A DNA stretch of 64,000 bases from Vibrio sp. JC009 (GTDB lineage: Bacteria > Pseudomonadota > Gammaproteobacteria > Enterobacterales > Vibrionaceae). Shown here one piece after another: positions 43,018-52,425 of this stretch (positions are counted from its first letter, which is position 1; every line of letters begins with the position of its first letter). Where the stretch lies: contig NZ_CP092107.1 of assembly GCF_029016485.1 (NCBI RefSeq), positions 1,364,001 through 1,428,000 on the forward strand. The letters run 5' to 3'. The notes beneath the pieces are model-generated. The model did no database searches. It had not been told where the DNA came from and saw nothing but the letters and a program-made list of their open reading frames with translations. The translations under genes were made by a program, and so were the position numbers.

Positions 43018-46000
43018 TTACCCTTCAGCATTCACCTGAGTAGCGATTTCATTGTTACCAAACAACTTCCGGCGAATCTTACCCGGCAGCTCTTTGATTT
43101 CACACTGAATCAGCAGCAGTGAAGGCGTCAGTATCAGTGTAATAAATGTAGCAAACAGAATACCATATCCAAGTGCCGCTGCGGCAGGGATCAGGAACTG
43201 TGCCTGTAGTGAAGTCTCACTCAGCAGCGGTGCCAGACCTGCAAATGTTGTTACTGATGTAAGCATTACAGCACGCAACCGCCCTGTGCAGGCTTCCACA
43301 ATCGCGTCATGGACAGAGATTTCCTTATCTTCCATCAACTGGTTGAACTTGGATACCAGCAGCAGACTGTCGTTCACCACAACACCACTCAGAGCCAGAA
43401 TACCGTTCAGAGACAGAATACTGATCGTCAGGTCATTCCACCAGTGACCTAATATTGCGCCTACGATACCAAAAGGTATTGCTGTCATAATCAGCAAAGG
43501 CTGAATATAGGACTTTAGCGGAATAGCCAGCAATGCATAGATAGCAAACAAAGCCAGTACAAACATGAGTTCCATAGAGTCTGTGGCTTCTTTCTGCTGC
43601 TCTGCTTCACCGGCATAGTCGATGTTCAGACTAGGGTACTGAGCCAGCAATTCCGGGTCCAGAGTACTTTGCAGTTTAGCAACCAACTCGTTAGAAGCGA
43701 TAATATCCTGATCGACAGCAGCAGTAATATAAACCGCACGCTGGTTATCAATCCGGGTTACTTCTGACGCCTGATACTCAGAATAGACATTGGCAACTGT
43801 TGTCAGCGGAACCAGAGTGCCATCCGGAGTGCGGACATTGGCCTTCTTGATATCGGCCAGCGTCTGACGCTCCTGCTGTGGGTAGCTTACACGAACCTTA
43901 ACTTCATCGGTTCCTCTCTGGAACTTCTGAACGGTATTACCACCAAACGCCTGCAGAATTTGATCTGAAAGTGTTGATGTATCCATCCCCAGAGCGCGGC
44001 CTTGTTGAGTCAGTTCAAACTTGTATTGTGGTTGCCCGTTATCCAGATTGTCATCAATACCACTGACACCGTCAATCTGCTTCAGAACTTCTTTAAACTG
44101 ATTACCCGCGGCGACAACGGTTTCGTCATCCCAGGATTTCAACTCTACTTTGAAGTTGTCCATCATTTCGCGTTTGGTCAGGATTTTCAGCTTTTTGGTA
44201 CCCTCCAGGTTTCCTGTCAGTGCCTTCCAGCGTTTAGCAAAGTCGGAAGATGAATAAACCGCATCACTATCCAGTTCAATGGATATGCTGCCAGTGTCAT
44301 CGGCTGTTGCCATAACCTGCAGACTCAGAATCTCGCTTTGGTTGTCGTAGCTTGCAGGTGCTTGCTCCTCACGTAGCTGCTTATCTGCTTCAAGTGCTGT
44401 GGATTCAAGAGTCAGCAGGTTAGTACGGGTCTGACCAAAGGCGGCATCGTTTTGCATAGTTACTGACGCTGAAACCGTATCTCCCTGAATGTCCGGGAAG
44501 AAAGCGACACGAACACTACCGGTAAACGGCATGCCGATCACCAGAATAAACAGAGAGACAAACAGCATAACCACGGCATAGCGGAACTTAAGCGCCATTT
44601 CAATAACATTGCGGTAGATGTTTTTGTTAAACCACTGAAGCCCTGCATCCGCACCATGCTGAATACGGTTCCAGATCCCTTTTGTCTGTTTTCTGTGAGT
44701 ATTCAGGTGTGCCAGGTGTGCAGGTAGAATAAACTTGGATTCCAGCAGCGACAACAGAAGACAGATGGCTACTACGGTTGCAAACTGAGCATAGACCTGC
44801 CCCATTTTGCCTTCAACATTGGCGATAGCAAAGAAGGCAACCACAGTAGTCAGTACCCCAAATACAGTCGGCGCAGCAACCTTTAGCGTTCCTTTGATGG
44901 TACTGTCCAGAGAATCGCCTTCCTGGCGGCGGGTGGAGTAGATACTTTCACCTACAACAACGGCATCATCCACCACTATCCCCAATGCCATAATAAAGCC
45001 GAAGGTGGTCATTTCATTCAGGCTCAGCCCGATAAAGGTGTCTGTCATAAAATACAGAGTGGCGAAGAATACAAACGGCAGACAGGACGCCACCCAGAAA
45101 GCAACACGAATGTTCAGGAACAGAGCCAGAACGATAAATACCAGTGCGATACCTGTCAGTGCGTTTTTAATCAGCAGTGACAAACGTTCGGTAATGACTT
45201 TGCTCTGGTCAAGCCAGGTTTCCAGCTCTACATTTTCAGGCAGAATATTTCCGGTTTTCCAGTTTTCAACAACGCTCTGAGCTTGTTCAACGATCTTCAC
45301 AACATCGCTGTATTCATCCATCAGGATCTGAATCCCCATGGTGCTTTTGCCGTTGTACCGGGACATTACAAAGGTGTCATCTTCAAAGGTGTCGGTAACA
45401 GTTGCGATGTCGCCCAGAGTAATACGTGTGCCGTCTGAGCCGGTCAGTACCGGGATCGCTTTAAACTCTTCAATTTCGTAAGCCTGCTCGGAAACCTTCA
45501 GATAAACACTTTTATCACCATTACGCAGACTGGTGGAAACCGAGGTTGAAGATTCATTGTTGATAGCATCTGAAATATCGCTCAGGGTCAGGCCATAGCT
45601 TTGCAGCATGGCTTCATTAACCTCTACAGATAGCATAGGATCAGCGGTGGCCTTGATTTCCAGATCGTGAATCGCATCCTGACTCAGCAGATCAGACTTA
45701 AGCCTTTCAGCCAATGCCTGAAGCGTTGCTCTGCCTGCATCACCGGATAGCTGAAGCCAGAGTGCATGGTCCTGTTTGCGAGCTTTGTCGATAATAGGTT
45801 CTTCGGCTTCAGTCGGGAAATTGTTGATAGCGTCTATCTGGGTTTTCACATCTGCCAGCAGGGTATCCAGCTCGTAGTCACTCTCTTTTTCAATGGAGAC
45901 GTAACTGCCGGTTGAGCTTGATGTAGAGGTAATGGCTTTGATACCAGGAACGGTTTCCACCGCTTCTTCGATTTTTATCGCAATCCCTTCTTCTGCAAGA

Positions 46001-46194
46001 ACCGGGTCACCACTGTCGTAGGTTACCGCAACAGAAACAGTGTCCGGTTCCAGGCTTGGGAAGGCCTCTTTACGCAGGGTATTTAAGGAGAACATACCCA
46101 CCACAATAAAGCCGATCATCAGCAGGTTAGCGGCTACTGGGTTTTTGGCAAACCAGGCGATAGGCCCGGTGTATTTGGTCGTTGACTTACTCAT
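43018..46194 (-). CDS. RND efflux pump inner-membrane transporter
   Basis: A 1058-residue RND permease. It begins with GPIAWFAKNPVAANLLMIGF (TM1), has the duplicated periplasmic loops, and in TM4 the proton-relay acids GIVVDDAVVVGES. The C-terminal half shows LNGILALSGVVVNDSLLLVS. The HAE-1/HME subgroup is not certain. The ATG at 46194 follows GAGGGTGA and overlaps the adaptor gene stop by 8 bp. With the adaptor and outer-membrane genes it forms a complete tripartite pump. Substrates are unknown. Confidence 0.95.
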   Translation of the reverse strand: MSKSTTKYTGPIAWFAKNPVAANLLMIGFIVVGMFSLNTLRKEAFPSLEPDTVSVAVTYDSGDPVLAEEGIAIKIEEAVETVPGIKAITSTSSSTGSYVSIEKESDYELDTLLADVKTQIDAINNFPTEAEEPIIDKARKQDHALWLQLSGDAGRATLQALAERLKSDLLSQDAIHDLEIKATADPMLSVEVNEAMLQSYGLTLSDISDAINNESSTSVSTSLRNGDKSVYLKVSEQAYEIEEFKAIPVLTGSDGTRITLGDIATVTDTFEDDTFVMSRYNGKSTMGIQILMDEYSDVVKIVEQAQSVVENWKTGNILPENVELETWLDQSKVITERLSLLIKNALTGIALVFIVLALFLNIRVAFWVASCLPFVFFATLYFMTDTFIGLSLNEMTTFGFIMALGIVVDDAVVVGESIYSTRRQEGDSLDSTIKGTLKVAAPTVFGVLTTVVAFFAIANVEGKMGQVYAQFATVVAICLLLSLLESKFILPAHLAHLNTHRKQTKGIWNRIQHGADAGLQWFNKNIYRNVIEMALKFRYAVVMLFVSLFILVIGMPFTGSVRVAFFPDIQGDTVSASVTMQNDAAFGQTRTNLLTLESTALEADKQLREEQAPASYDNQSEILSLQVMATADDTGSISIELDSDAVYSSSDFAKRWKALTGNLEGTKKLKILTKREMMDNFKVELKSWDDETVVAAGNQFKEVLKQIDGVSGIDDNLDNGQPQYKFELTQQGRALGMDTSTLSDQILQAFGGNTVQKFQRGTDEVKVRVSYPQQERQTLADIKKANVRTPDGTLVPLTTVANVYSEYQASEVTRIDNQRAVYITAAVDQDIIASNELVAKLQSTLDPELLAQYPSLNIDYAGEAEQQKEATDSMELMFVLALFAIYALLAIPLKSYIQPLLIMTAIPFGIVGAILGHWWNDLTISILSLNGILALSGVVVNDSLLLVSKFNQLMEDKEISVHDAIVEACTGRLRAVMLTSVTTFAGLAPLLSETSLQAQFLIPAAAALGYGILFATFITLILTPSLLLIQCEIKELPGKIRRKLFGNNEIATQVNAEG

Positions 46195-47389
46195 GGTCAC
46201 CCTCAACAACTGGAGTTACTTTCATGTTTGCCTGGAAGCTGCTCAATGGCCTTTTAACCACTTGTGCTACGGGTTGCTCTGTTACAGGTGAAACATATAC
46301 CTTGTCCTGCTTTGCAAATTGTACGTCGGCAACAGACTTGGTCAGCAGCCCGTCACTGTTTACCGTCCAGATATTGCCCTGCTGCGAAACTGCGGAAGAA
46401 GGCAGTTCCCAAAGGTTGTTCATGCTGTTTCCGGGGATGCTTGCCTGTACAAAGGTGCCAGGCAGTAGCTGATATTCCTGCTCAAGAGGCTTATCTACCA
46501 CCACGACAATTGAACGCTGGCGAGTGTCTTCGTTAAGGTGTAGCTCGCTGCGGTCAACATAACCCTGCCATTCATAATGACTGTCCGGACTGGTCAGTGT
46601 TACCGTCCAGTCACCTTTTTCCAGAGTGCTGTTGCTTGGTTGAGGTAGATTTGCCCACTGCAGACCAGAAAGAGGAATTTCTATTTCCAGGTTGTCGATG
46701 CTATACAGAGTAGCAACCTGAGTTCCGGTCTGGATATAGCTGCCTGGCAGGATATCCGTGGTGACAATCAGGGCATCAAAAGGTGCTTTGACAATGGTAT
46801 TATCCAGGTCCTGCTGCGCTGTTTTCAATGCCATTTCTGCGTTTTGCAGCGTAGCTTTTGCATTTTCCAGCTGAGGTTCATGAAGTACCAGTGGAGAGTC
46901 CGGCTCTCCTTTTAGTCCTGAACGTTCCCACTCAGATTTAGCCTGAACAGCTTCACGCTGCTCTTCAAGCAGATCCAGTTTGGCCTGGGCTACATCGGCT
47001 TTTGCATTAGCCAGAGCCTGCTGATAACTGGTGTCGTCGATTTTGGCCAGAATGGTGCCTTTTTTAACCACCATACCGGTTTCAAAATCTTTGCTTATGC
47101 TCTTAACGCGGCCACTTACTTCGCTGGTGTAGCTAAGCTCATACTTTGAGTGTGCTTCACCGTATCCGGTTACTTCTGCCTGATAGCTGGAAGCAGAGGT
47201 GTTCTGTACAGCGATTTTCTGCAATTGAACAACTGCTGCCGGTTTTGCTACTGGTTGTTCCATCTTCTGTTCTTCAGCTGCTTTTGACTGCTTTGGTTCT
47301 GGCATCTTAGAGCCATTGTATGCCGCTGCGCCAAAAATGGCCGAGGCAGAAATCAGAGTAATAGTGATGGTAATTGGATTCAGTTTCAT
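46187..47389 (-). CDS. RND efflux periplasmic adaptor (membrane fusion protein)
   Basis: A 400-residue adaptor: N-terminal signal/anchor (about 6-25), lipoyl half-motifs (EVSGRVKSISKDFETGMVV and VKAPFDALIVT), a helical hairpin between them (about 130-200), and beta-barrel and membrane-proximal regions. It overlaps both neighbours in the order outer-membrane factor, adaptor, permease. ATGA overlap with the upstream gene indicates coupling. Confidence 0.93.
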   Translation of the reverse strand: MKLNPITITITLISASAIFGAAAYNGSKMPEPKQSKAAEEQKMEQPVAKPAAVVQLQKIAVQNTSASSYQAEVTGYGEAHSKYELSYTSEVSGRVKSISKDFETGMVVKKGTILAKIDDTSYQQALANAKADVAQAKLDLLEEQREAVQAKSEWERSGLKGEPDSPLVLHEPQLENAKATLQNAEMALKTAQQDLDNTIVKAPFDALIVTTDILPGSYIQTGTQVATLYSIDNLEIEIPLSGLQWANLPQPSNSTLEKGDWTVTLTSPDSHYEWQGYVDRSELHLNEDTRQRSIVVVVDKPLEQEYQLLPGTFVQASIPGNSMNNLWELPSSAVSQQGNIWTVNSDGLLTKSVADVQFAKQDKVYVSPVTEQPVAQVVKRPLSSFQANMKVTPVVEGDHE

Positions 47390-48771
47390 GCTTTTGTCCC
47401 CAGGCCAAGAGCCAGGCCTAAATCAATTCGGTTAACTAGACGGTTGTAGGTTGCGTTGACAAGTTGTGCTTCCTTGTCATAGGTCTGCTGCTGGATAGTC
47501 AGCAAATCAAGAATATCCACCAGACCCTGACGGTACTTTTCTTCATAGGTGTTAAAGCTGCGCAGCGCACTTTCATAGGCGTCGCCCAGGTGGTCCTGCT
47601 GCTTTGTTAATGCGTATTCCTGACCGATGGCGTCTTCTACTTCATTGACCGCAGTCAGAAGAGTGTCCTGATATTCCCAGAATGCTTTTTCCGTGGTGAG
47701 TTCCTGCATTTTCGCAGATGCTCTTAGTTTGCCACCCTGGAAGATAGGTGCAGAAACCTGACCAAGCAGACTCCACAGCGGATTGGTAAACAGAGCTTCG
47801 CTCGGTGATGTTGCTGCATCAGTAAGGCTGGCTGACAGACTGATAGAAGGCAGCAGTGCTTTATAGGCAGACTCGGTGCGAAGTGATTCAGCTTCGATGG
47901 AATAGAATGCCGCTTTAAGATCCGGGCGACGGGCCAGCGTCTGATCTGACATTTCGCTTAGCGGGTTTAACACATCCGGGAACTGTGACGGTATGTTCAG
48001 CTGCTGTTCTTCACCGCTCCACTGACCGGTTAACAGAATCAAATCGCGTTTGCTCTGCTCCAGATTTTCTTCATATTCCGCAAGAGTGGAAAGCGTCGAT
48101 GAGCTGTTGGTTTTTGCGTTATCCAAATCTTCCAGGCTGCCTAGTCCGGCTCTGTAGCGCTCCAGTACCAGGGTTTCGTTATTTTTGTAGGCAGACAGAC
48201 GACGCTTTTCGATTTCTACCAGCTGCTGATTCAGGCTTATTTTCAGCCATGCCTGCATAATATTGGCAACCAGCACATCCTGAGTTTCCTGCAAACTTGC
48301 CTGAGAGTTAGCGATATCTTTATCGGCGGCAGCGACGTCAGCACTGATTTTGCTCCACAGATCCAGCTCCCAGCTTACGGTTAGATCTCCGGTATAGGTT
48401 TCATCGGAATCTTCTTCGTCCTGTGCTTTAAAGGTTGCATCAACAGAAGGTATACGATCTGAGTCGGTATAGCCTTTCTGCGCATAGAGAATTTTCAGTG
48501 CAGATATGCTCTGTTGCAGGCTCGGACTGCTCTCGAGTGCCGTTTCAATATATTGACTCAGCTCCGGAATGTTCACCAGATCTGTGATCAGCAATGGCTC
48601 TTCTGTTGCATCAGACGCTTGCTGATGTTCAGAGATATACTTTTCAACCAGAGTAATACTTGTCTGGTTTGTTGTATCTGTTGCCTGTTCTGAGTATTGC
48701 AAATCACTGGTGCTGGAGCACCCGATCAGTCCAACAAGCATCAGTGAAAGAATGGAATATTTAAAGGTCAT
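47386..48771 (-). CDS. Outer-membrane efflux lipoprotein (NodT/OprM type)
   Basis: A 461-residue TolC-family protein with lipoprotein signal (ILSLMLVGLIGC, lipobox LIGC) and two long helical repeats of the OEP family (YSIEAESLRTESAYKALLPS and TYEEKYRQGLVDILDLLTIQ). The ATG at 48771 is chosen for its GAGGGAGA site and because it gives the signal directly; the frame is open to an ATG at 48810. It is the first gene of the efflux operon. Confidence 0.93.
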   Translation of the reverse strand: MTFKYSILSLMLVGLIGCSSTSDLQYSEQATDTTNQTSITLVEKYISEHQQASDATEEPLLITDLVNIPELSQYIETALESSPSLQQSISALKILYAQKGYTDSDRIPSVDATFKAQDEEDSDETYTGDLTVSWELDLWSKISADVAAADKDIANSQASLQETQDVLVANIMQAWLKISLNQQLVEIEKRRLSAYKNNETLVLERYRAGLGSLEDLDNAKTNSSSTLSTLAEYEENLEQSKRDLILLTGQWSGEEQQLNIPSQFPDVLNPLSEMSDQTLARRPDLKAAFYSIEAESLRTESAYKALLPSISLSASLTDAATSPSEALFTNPLWSLLGQVSAPIFQGGKLRASAKMQELTTEKAFWEYQDTLLTAVNEVEDAIGQEYALTKQQDHLGDAYESALRSFNTYEEKYRQGLVDILDLLTIQQQTYDKEAQLVNATYNRLVNRIDLGLALGLGTKA

Positions 48772-48815
48772 CTGTCTTGTCTCCCTCAACGGTGATGACA
48801 AGATAATCACTTGGT

Positions 48816-48844
48816 GGTTAAGGCGGGGTTAATGTCGGTATTAA
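48816..48844. promoter_or_regulatory. Tandem GGTTAA repeats in the efflux/BaeS intergenic region
   Basis: GGTTAA at 48816-48821 and 48827-48832 (11-bp period), followed by a degenerate third copy at about 48838. Such direct repeats are typical of OmpR/PhoB family binding sites. It lies between the divergent pump and kinase genes. Confidence 0.4.
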
Positions 48845-48932
48845 CTCCAGACGGATTTACATAGCTTTACATTCGACCTGAAAGCGGTTCTCTAGTATGG
48901 TGATTATCAGGTAGTGATAAAGAGGTTTACCA

Positions 48933-50381
48933 GTGCGCCAGTCGATATTTACCAAGCTGTTTGTGTCTATTTTATCAGTAAGCTTACTTATGCTGGTGGC
49001 GATGATATTTACTATTAACAGCAGTTTTAAGGAAGGGCTGCAGCAGTATCTGAACGATAAGGAAATAGAGCAGCTTGAGCTTTTGGCAGAGTATGCCAAA
49101 GACTACTATTCAAATGAAAGTGGCTGGGCCGAATTTGCGTTGCAACCTGGTGCCTGGCCTCTGTTATTAAGTAAGATTGGGGAGATGCCGCCTCCGCCAA
49201 GACTGGCTGATCCAAAAGTCCAGCGGACATTTACAGAAGCAGCACTTCCGGAGGGTAATCCGGCAACCCAGAGTTTTGTTCCTCTGGTTTTTCGTATTAA
49301 CTTGCTGGGTATTGATCACAAGCGAATTCATGGCGATCCTAAAAATCTCAGAGCTCCGGGGCCTGAAGAGCAGGTTCGGCAGATCGCGATAAAAGTAAAT
49401 GATCAGGCAGTAGGCTGGCTGAGGGTTGTGCAAAAGAAAGAACTGCCACCCGGTATCGCAGATGGCTTCCTGAAATCTCAAACCAGTAACTTTACCATTA
49501 TCGCTTCGGTGTCGTTTTTTGTATCTTTCGTCATAGCCTTTGTTCTGGTTCGTCACTTTTTATCTCCGCTAAAAGCCTTACATGGCGGTGCGAAAGCGAT
49601 AGAAAGTGGTGACTTTGATTACCGGATCCCAAAGACAACAACGGATGAGTTTGGCGATTTGATAGAGAGTTATAACCAGCTCAATGTGAACCTTAAAAGG
49701 CAAAAAGAGCAGCGAGAGCAGTGGATCTCCGATATCTCCCATGAGCTCAGAACCCCCCTTGCTGTTCTGAGGGGAGAAGTGGAAGCGATACAAGATGGAA
49801 TTCGCCAGCCGGATGAGAAAAATCTGAGCGCGCTTCATAATCATATTATTTCCCTTGGCAGCCTGGTGGATGATCTGCATCAGCTCTCTGTCTCTGATTC
49901 CGGAGCAAGATACGATACAAGTCATCAGGTGGATGTTATCGGTATCCTGAATCAGGTGACCTCAAGTTTTGATCTGAGAATGAAGCAGAAGAACATAGAT
50001 TTGCAGGTTGTTTATCAGCAGGATCAGCAACTGGCTATCAATGGTGACAAGCTGGCTTTAACCCAGCTGTTTACCAACCTGCTGGAAAACAGCCTCAGAT
50101 ATACCGATTCAAAAGGCGTTGTTGCTGTGGGCCTGATACAGAATGAGCAGTACCTGAAGGTGTTTGTTGAAGACAGCGATCCTGCTGTTCCCGATGAAGC
50201 TCTGATCAGATTGTTCGACCGTCTTTTCCGTGTGGACAAATCCAGAAGCAGAGCCAGCGGTGGTTCCGGGTTGGGATTATCCATCTGCAAGAACATTGTT
50301 GAGGCACATAACGGAGGCATCACAGCCTCGCATTCACTCCTCGGCGGCCTGAAAATCGAGTGCTGGTTGCCTAAAAGCTAA
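48933..50381 (+). CDS. BaeS-like sensor histidine kinase without adjacent regulator
   Basis: A 482-residue kinase: TM1 (about 8-28), periplasmic sensor region of about 150 residues, TM2 near 190-212, HAMP, HisKA with DISHELRTPLAVLRGEVEAI, and HATPase with GGSGLGLSICKN. GTG start with AGAGG 5-9 nt upstream. Diverges from the RND operon as BaeS often neighbours mdt/acr genes, but the expected baeR gene is missing: a convergent Fic gene follows at once. The regulator at 42102 lies on the other side of the pump and already has its own kinase. Confidence 0.93.
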   Translation: MRQSIFTKLFVSILSVSLLMLVAMIFTINSSFKEGLQQYLNDKEIEQLELLAEYAKDYYSNESGWAEFALQPGAWPLLLSKIGEMPPPPRLADPKVQRTFTEAALPEGNPATQSFVPLVFRINLLGIDHKRIHGDPKNLRAPGPEEQVRQIAIKVNDQAVGWLRVVQKKELPPGIADGFLKSQTSNFTIIASVSFFVSFVIAFVLVRHFLSPLKALHGGAKAIESGDFDYRIPKTTTDEFGDLIESYNQLNVNLKRQKEQREQWISDISHELRTPLAVLRGEVEAIQDGIRQPDEKNLSALHNHIISLGSLVDDLHQLSVSDSGARYDTSHQVDVIGILNQVTSSFDLRMKQKNIDLQVVYQQDQQLAINGDKLALTQLFTNLLENSLRYTDSKGVVAVGLIQNEQYLKVFVEDSDPAVPDEALIRLFDRLFRVDKSRSRASGGSGLGLSICKNIVEAHNGGITASHSLLGGLKIECWLPKS

Positions 50382-50409
50382 AGCACAAATTTATCGCCCT
50401 TGCTGCGTC

Positions 50410-51762
50410 CTATATTTTTAGTTGCTCTCTGAGTCCGGCCGGAGCCAGGTATATGACACCCCGGACGCCTTTTTTAGAGGAGGCCAGAAGAAGCTCCTCG
50501 TCTACCAGAGCGTTCAGGTAAGAGCGGGCGGTATTTTCGTTTACATCCAAATCCTGAGCTACCTGTTTTGCTGTAAATGTGCGGCCTGGCTGTTTAACTG
50601 CGTTTTTCAGTATTTCAAGCGGGCCTCGTTTCAGACGTTTTGAAACCGGGCTCTTATCGATCCACTCCATAAAGTGGTAAAACTCATTCTTCTTCGCTTC
50701 AATATGTTCGTGCAATGCATTTACGGCTTTGGTGACGATATCGACCTGATGATATAAAAAGTAGGTCAGGTCGAACTCATCCGTTTCTGTATAGAGGTAA
50801 GCCGTATCGTATTCACTTCTTTTCTCTTGTATCAGTTTACTGATGGAGACGTATTCAAACAGCCAGTAGCCTGATTTCAGCATAAACCAGTAGAACAGAG
50901 CTCTGGCGGTTCTGCCGTTTCCGTCTCCGAAAGGGTGAATATATCCCATCATAAAGTGCAGAATGATGGCTTTGATTATCGGGTGAATAAAGTGAGCAGA
51001 GGCTTTTTCATTGGGGCCGTCGTTGGCAAAGTCGCACAGGGCATTCAGACGGTCAACTAATGTTGTGTAGCATGGCGGCTCATGCGCGGTTTCATTGTAA
51101 ATATTGGCTACCGTCACATCGTTGTTATCTCTGAGCTCCCCTGATACAGCATCGTTATCGATGGCTTCGAATGTCGCGATAGCGTGAAGTTCAAGAATAA
51201 GATCTATGGTCAGAGGTTCGTCTTTTAGTTCAACAGCTTTCTTCATTAGCAGAAAGTTATTGAAGATCATCTGCTCTGACTTGTCTTTCGGTTTGCGTTT
51301 GGTTTCGAGCATATCCTTGGCAACCTTACGGGTTGTAGAGGCTCCCTCTAACTGAGACGAGGTGATAGCTTCTTCCATCATAAGGTTACTTACAAGGTAG
51401 CGGTCCTTCTCCCGGCTTGTAATAAACGAGCTGTCGCCGATTTTATGACCACCTCCGGTTAAGGTATCAATGCTATGGAGCATTGCCCATAAAGAATCAG
51501 GCACGCAGTACTTAAAACAAAAATCACCTTCAGACTTAAGGCCCGTTATCGGTTTGGTTATTGACTGGCGCGCAAATTTGGTTGAAACCCATGCAAGCTC
51601 GGGATTGATACCTTTAGCTACTCTCCATTGAAATTTATCCCAGTGCAGATACTTACCATTGTTGTCGGTTGCACCGTAGGAGCCCATCAGCGGGAAGATA
51701 TCTTCCAGGCTAAACTGCTCCATCAAGGCAGCTAGGGATTTGGGTTTTCTCAGTCTGGCCAT
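50410..51762 (-). CDS. Fic family protein (class II, self-inhibited)
   Basis: A 450-residue protein: N-terminal DUF4172/Fic_N-like region with the inhibitory motif SSQLEGA (residues about 136-142), the catalytic Fic motif HPFGDGNGRTAR, and a C-terminal winged helix (RGPLEILKNAVKQPGRTFTAKQVAQDL). It should transfer AMP to a hydroxyl of a target protein, kept in check by the glutamate of the N-terminal helix. The target is unknown. No Shine-Dalgarno is clear before the ATG at 51762, so expression may be low. Stand-alone gene. Confidence 0.93.
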   Translation of the reverse strand: MARLRKPKSLAALMEQFSLEDIFPLMGSYGATDNNGKYLHWDKFQWRVAKGINPELAWVSTKFARQSITKPITGLKSEGDFCFKYCVPDSLWAMLHSIDTLTGGGHKIGDSSFITSREKDRYLVSNLMMEEAITSSQLEGASTTRKVAKDMLETKRKPKDKSEQMIFNNFLLMKKAVELKDEPLTIDLILELHAIATFEAIDNDAVSGELRDNNDVTVANIYNETAHEPPCYTTLVDRLNALCDFANDGPNEKASAHFIHPIIKAIILHFMMGYIHPFGDGNGRTARALFYWFMLKSGYWLFEYVSISKLIQEKRSEYDTAYLYTETDEFDLTYFLYHQVDIVTKAVNALHEHIEAKKNEFYHFMEWIDKSPVSKRLKRGPLEILKNAVKQPGRTFTAKQVAQDLDVNENTARSYLNALVDEELLLASSKKGVRGVIYLAPAGLREQLKI

Positions 51763-51941
51763 ATCAATACCAATTTATAACTTAATTTTCGATTTTTAAG
51801 TTTATAAATGAAGCCAAATGCTTTCAACTTAATTTTTAAAATTTGAGTTTTTAATTGTAACTTAAATCTGGAAGAGTGAAGTTAGATCTAGGCAGGGGAA
51901 TTGTTATGACAGGGCAGGCGTGAATGCCTGCCCGGAATAAG

Positions 51942-52370
51942 TTATTTCAGAGGAACCACCAGCATATCAACCGGGATGGATCTCATAACCTGTTTGGTAG
52001 AGGATTTCACGGTATGCCAGAAGTCCTGATGGTGACCGCAGACAATTAAATCAAATTCGTATTCAGCGATTGCTTTTTCCAGCTCGTCGTCCAGACCACC
52101 GCATGCGACGAGTGTATTTTCGATGGGATAAGATGCGTTATCCTTCAGTTCCTTCAGCTTATCCTGTGACTCCTTCAGAACTTTATTTTCTGCACTCTCT
52201 TCAACCAATGAGTTGACGATTTGACGGGTGAAGTCGTCGTCCTGAACAACTTCAATGTGTATCAGAGACAATTTTGCCTGATTGGCTTTTGCCTGGCTGG
52301 CCGCCTTCTCTACCAGAAGGTGGCTTTCACTAGATAGGTCGACAGCGACAAGTATATGCTTATAAGTCAT
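51942..52370 (-). CDS. Universal stress protein (UspA family)
   Basis: A 142-residue Usp domain: YKHILVAVDLSSESHLLVEKA at the start and FDLIVCGHHQDFWH near the end. The ATP-binding pattern G2xG9xGS/T is not intact (VCGHHQDFWHTVKSST), which suggests the non-ATP-binding UspA type. GGAG precedes the start. A single gene between Fic and the GGDEF-EAL gene. Confidence 0.92.
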   Translation of the reverse strand: MTYKHILVAVDLSSESHLLVEKAASQAKANQAKLSLIHIEVVQDDDFTRQIVNSLVEESAENKVLKESQDKLKELKDNASYPIENTLVACGGLDDELEKAIAEYEFDLIVCGHHQDFWHTVKSSTKQVMRSIPVDMLVVPLK

Positions 52371-52425
52371 TTTCTCTCTCCTTGTTTTTATAATATTAGT
52401 TTAGAGGTAAATCGTGAGTTAGTGT

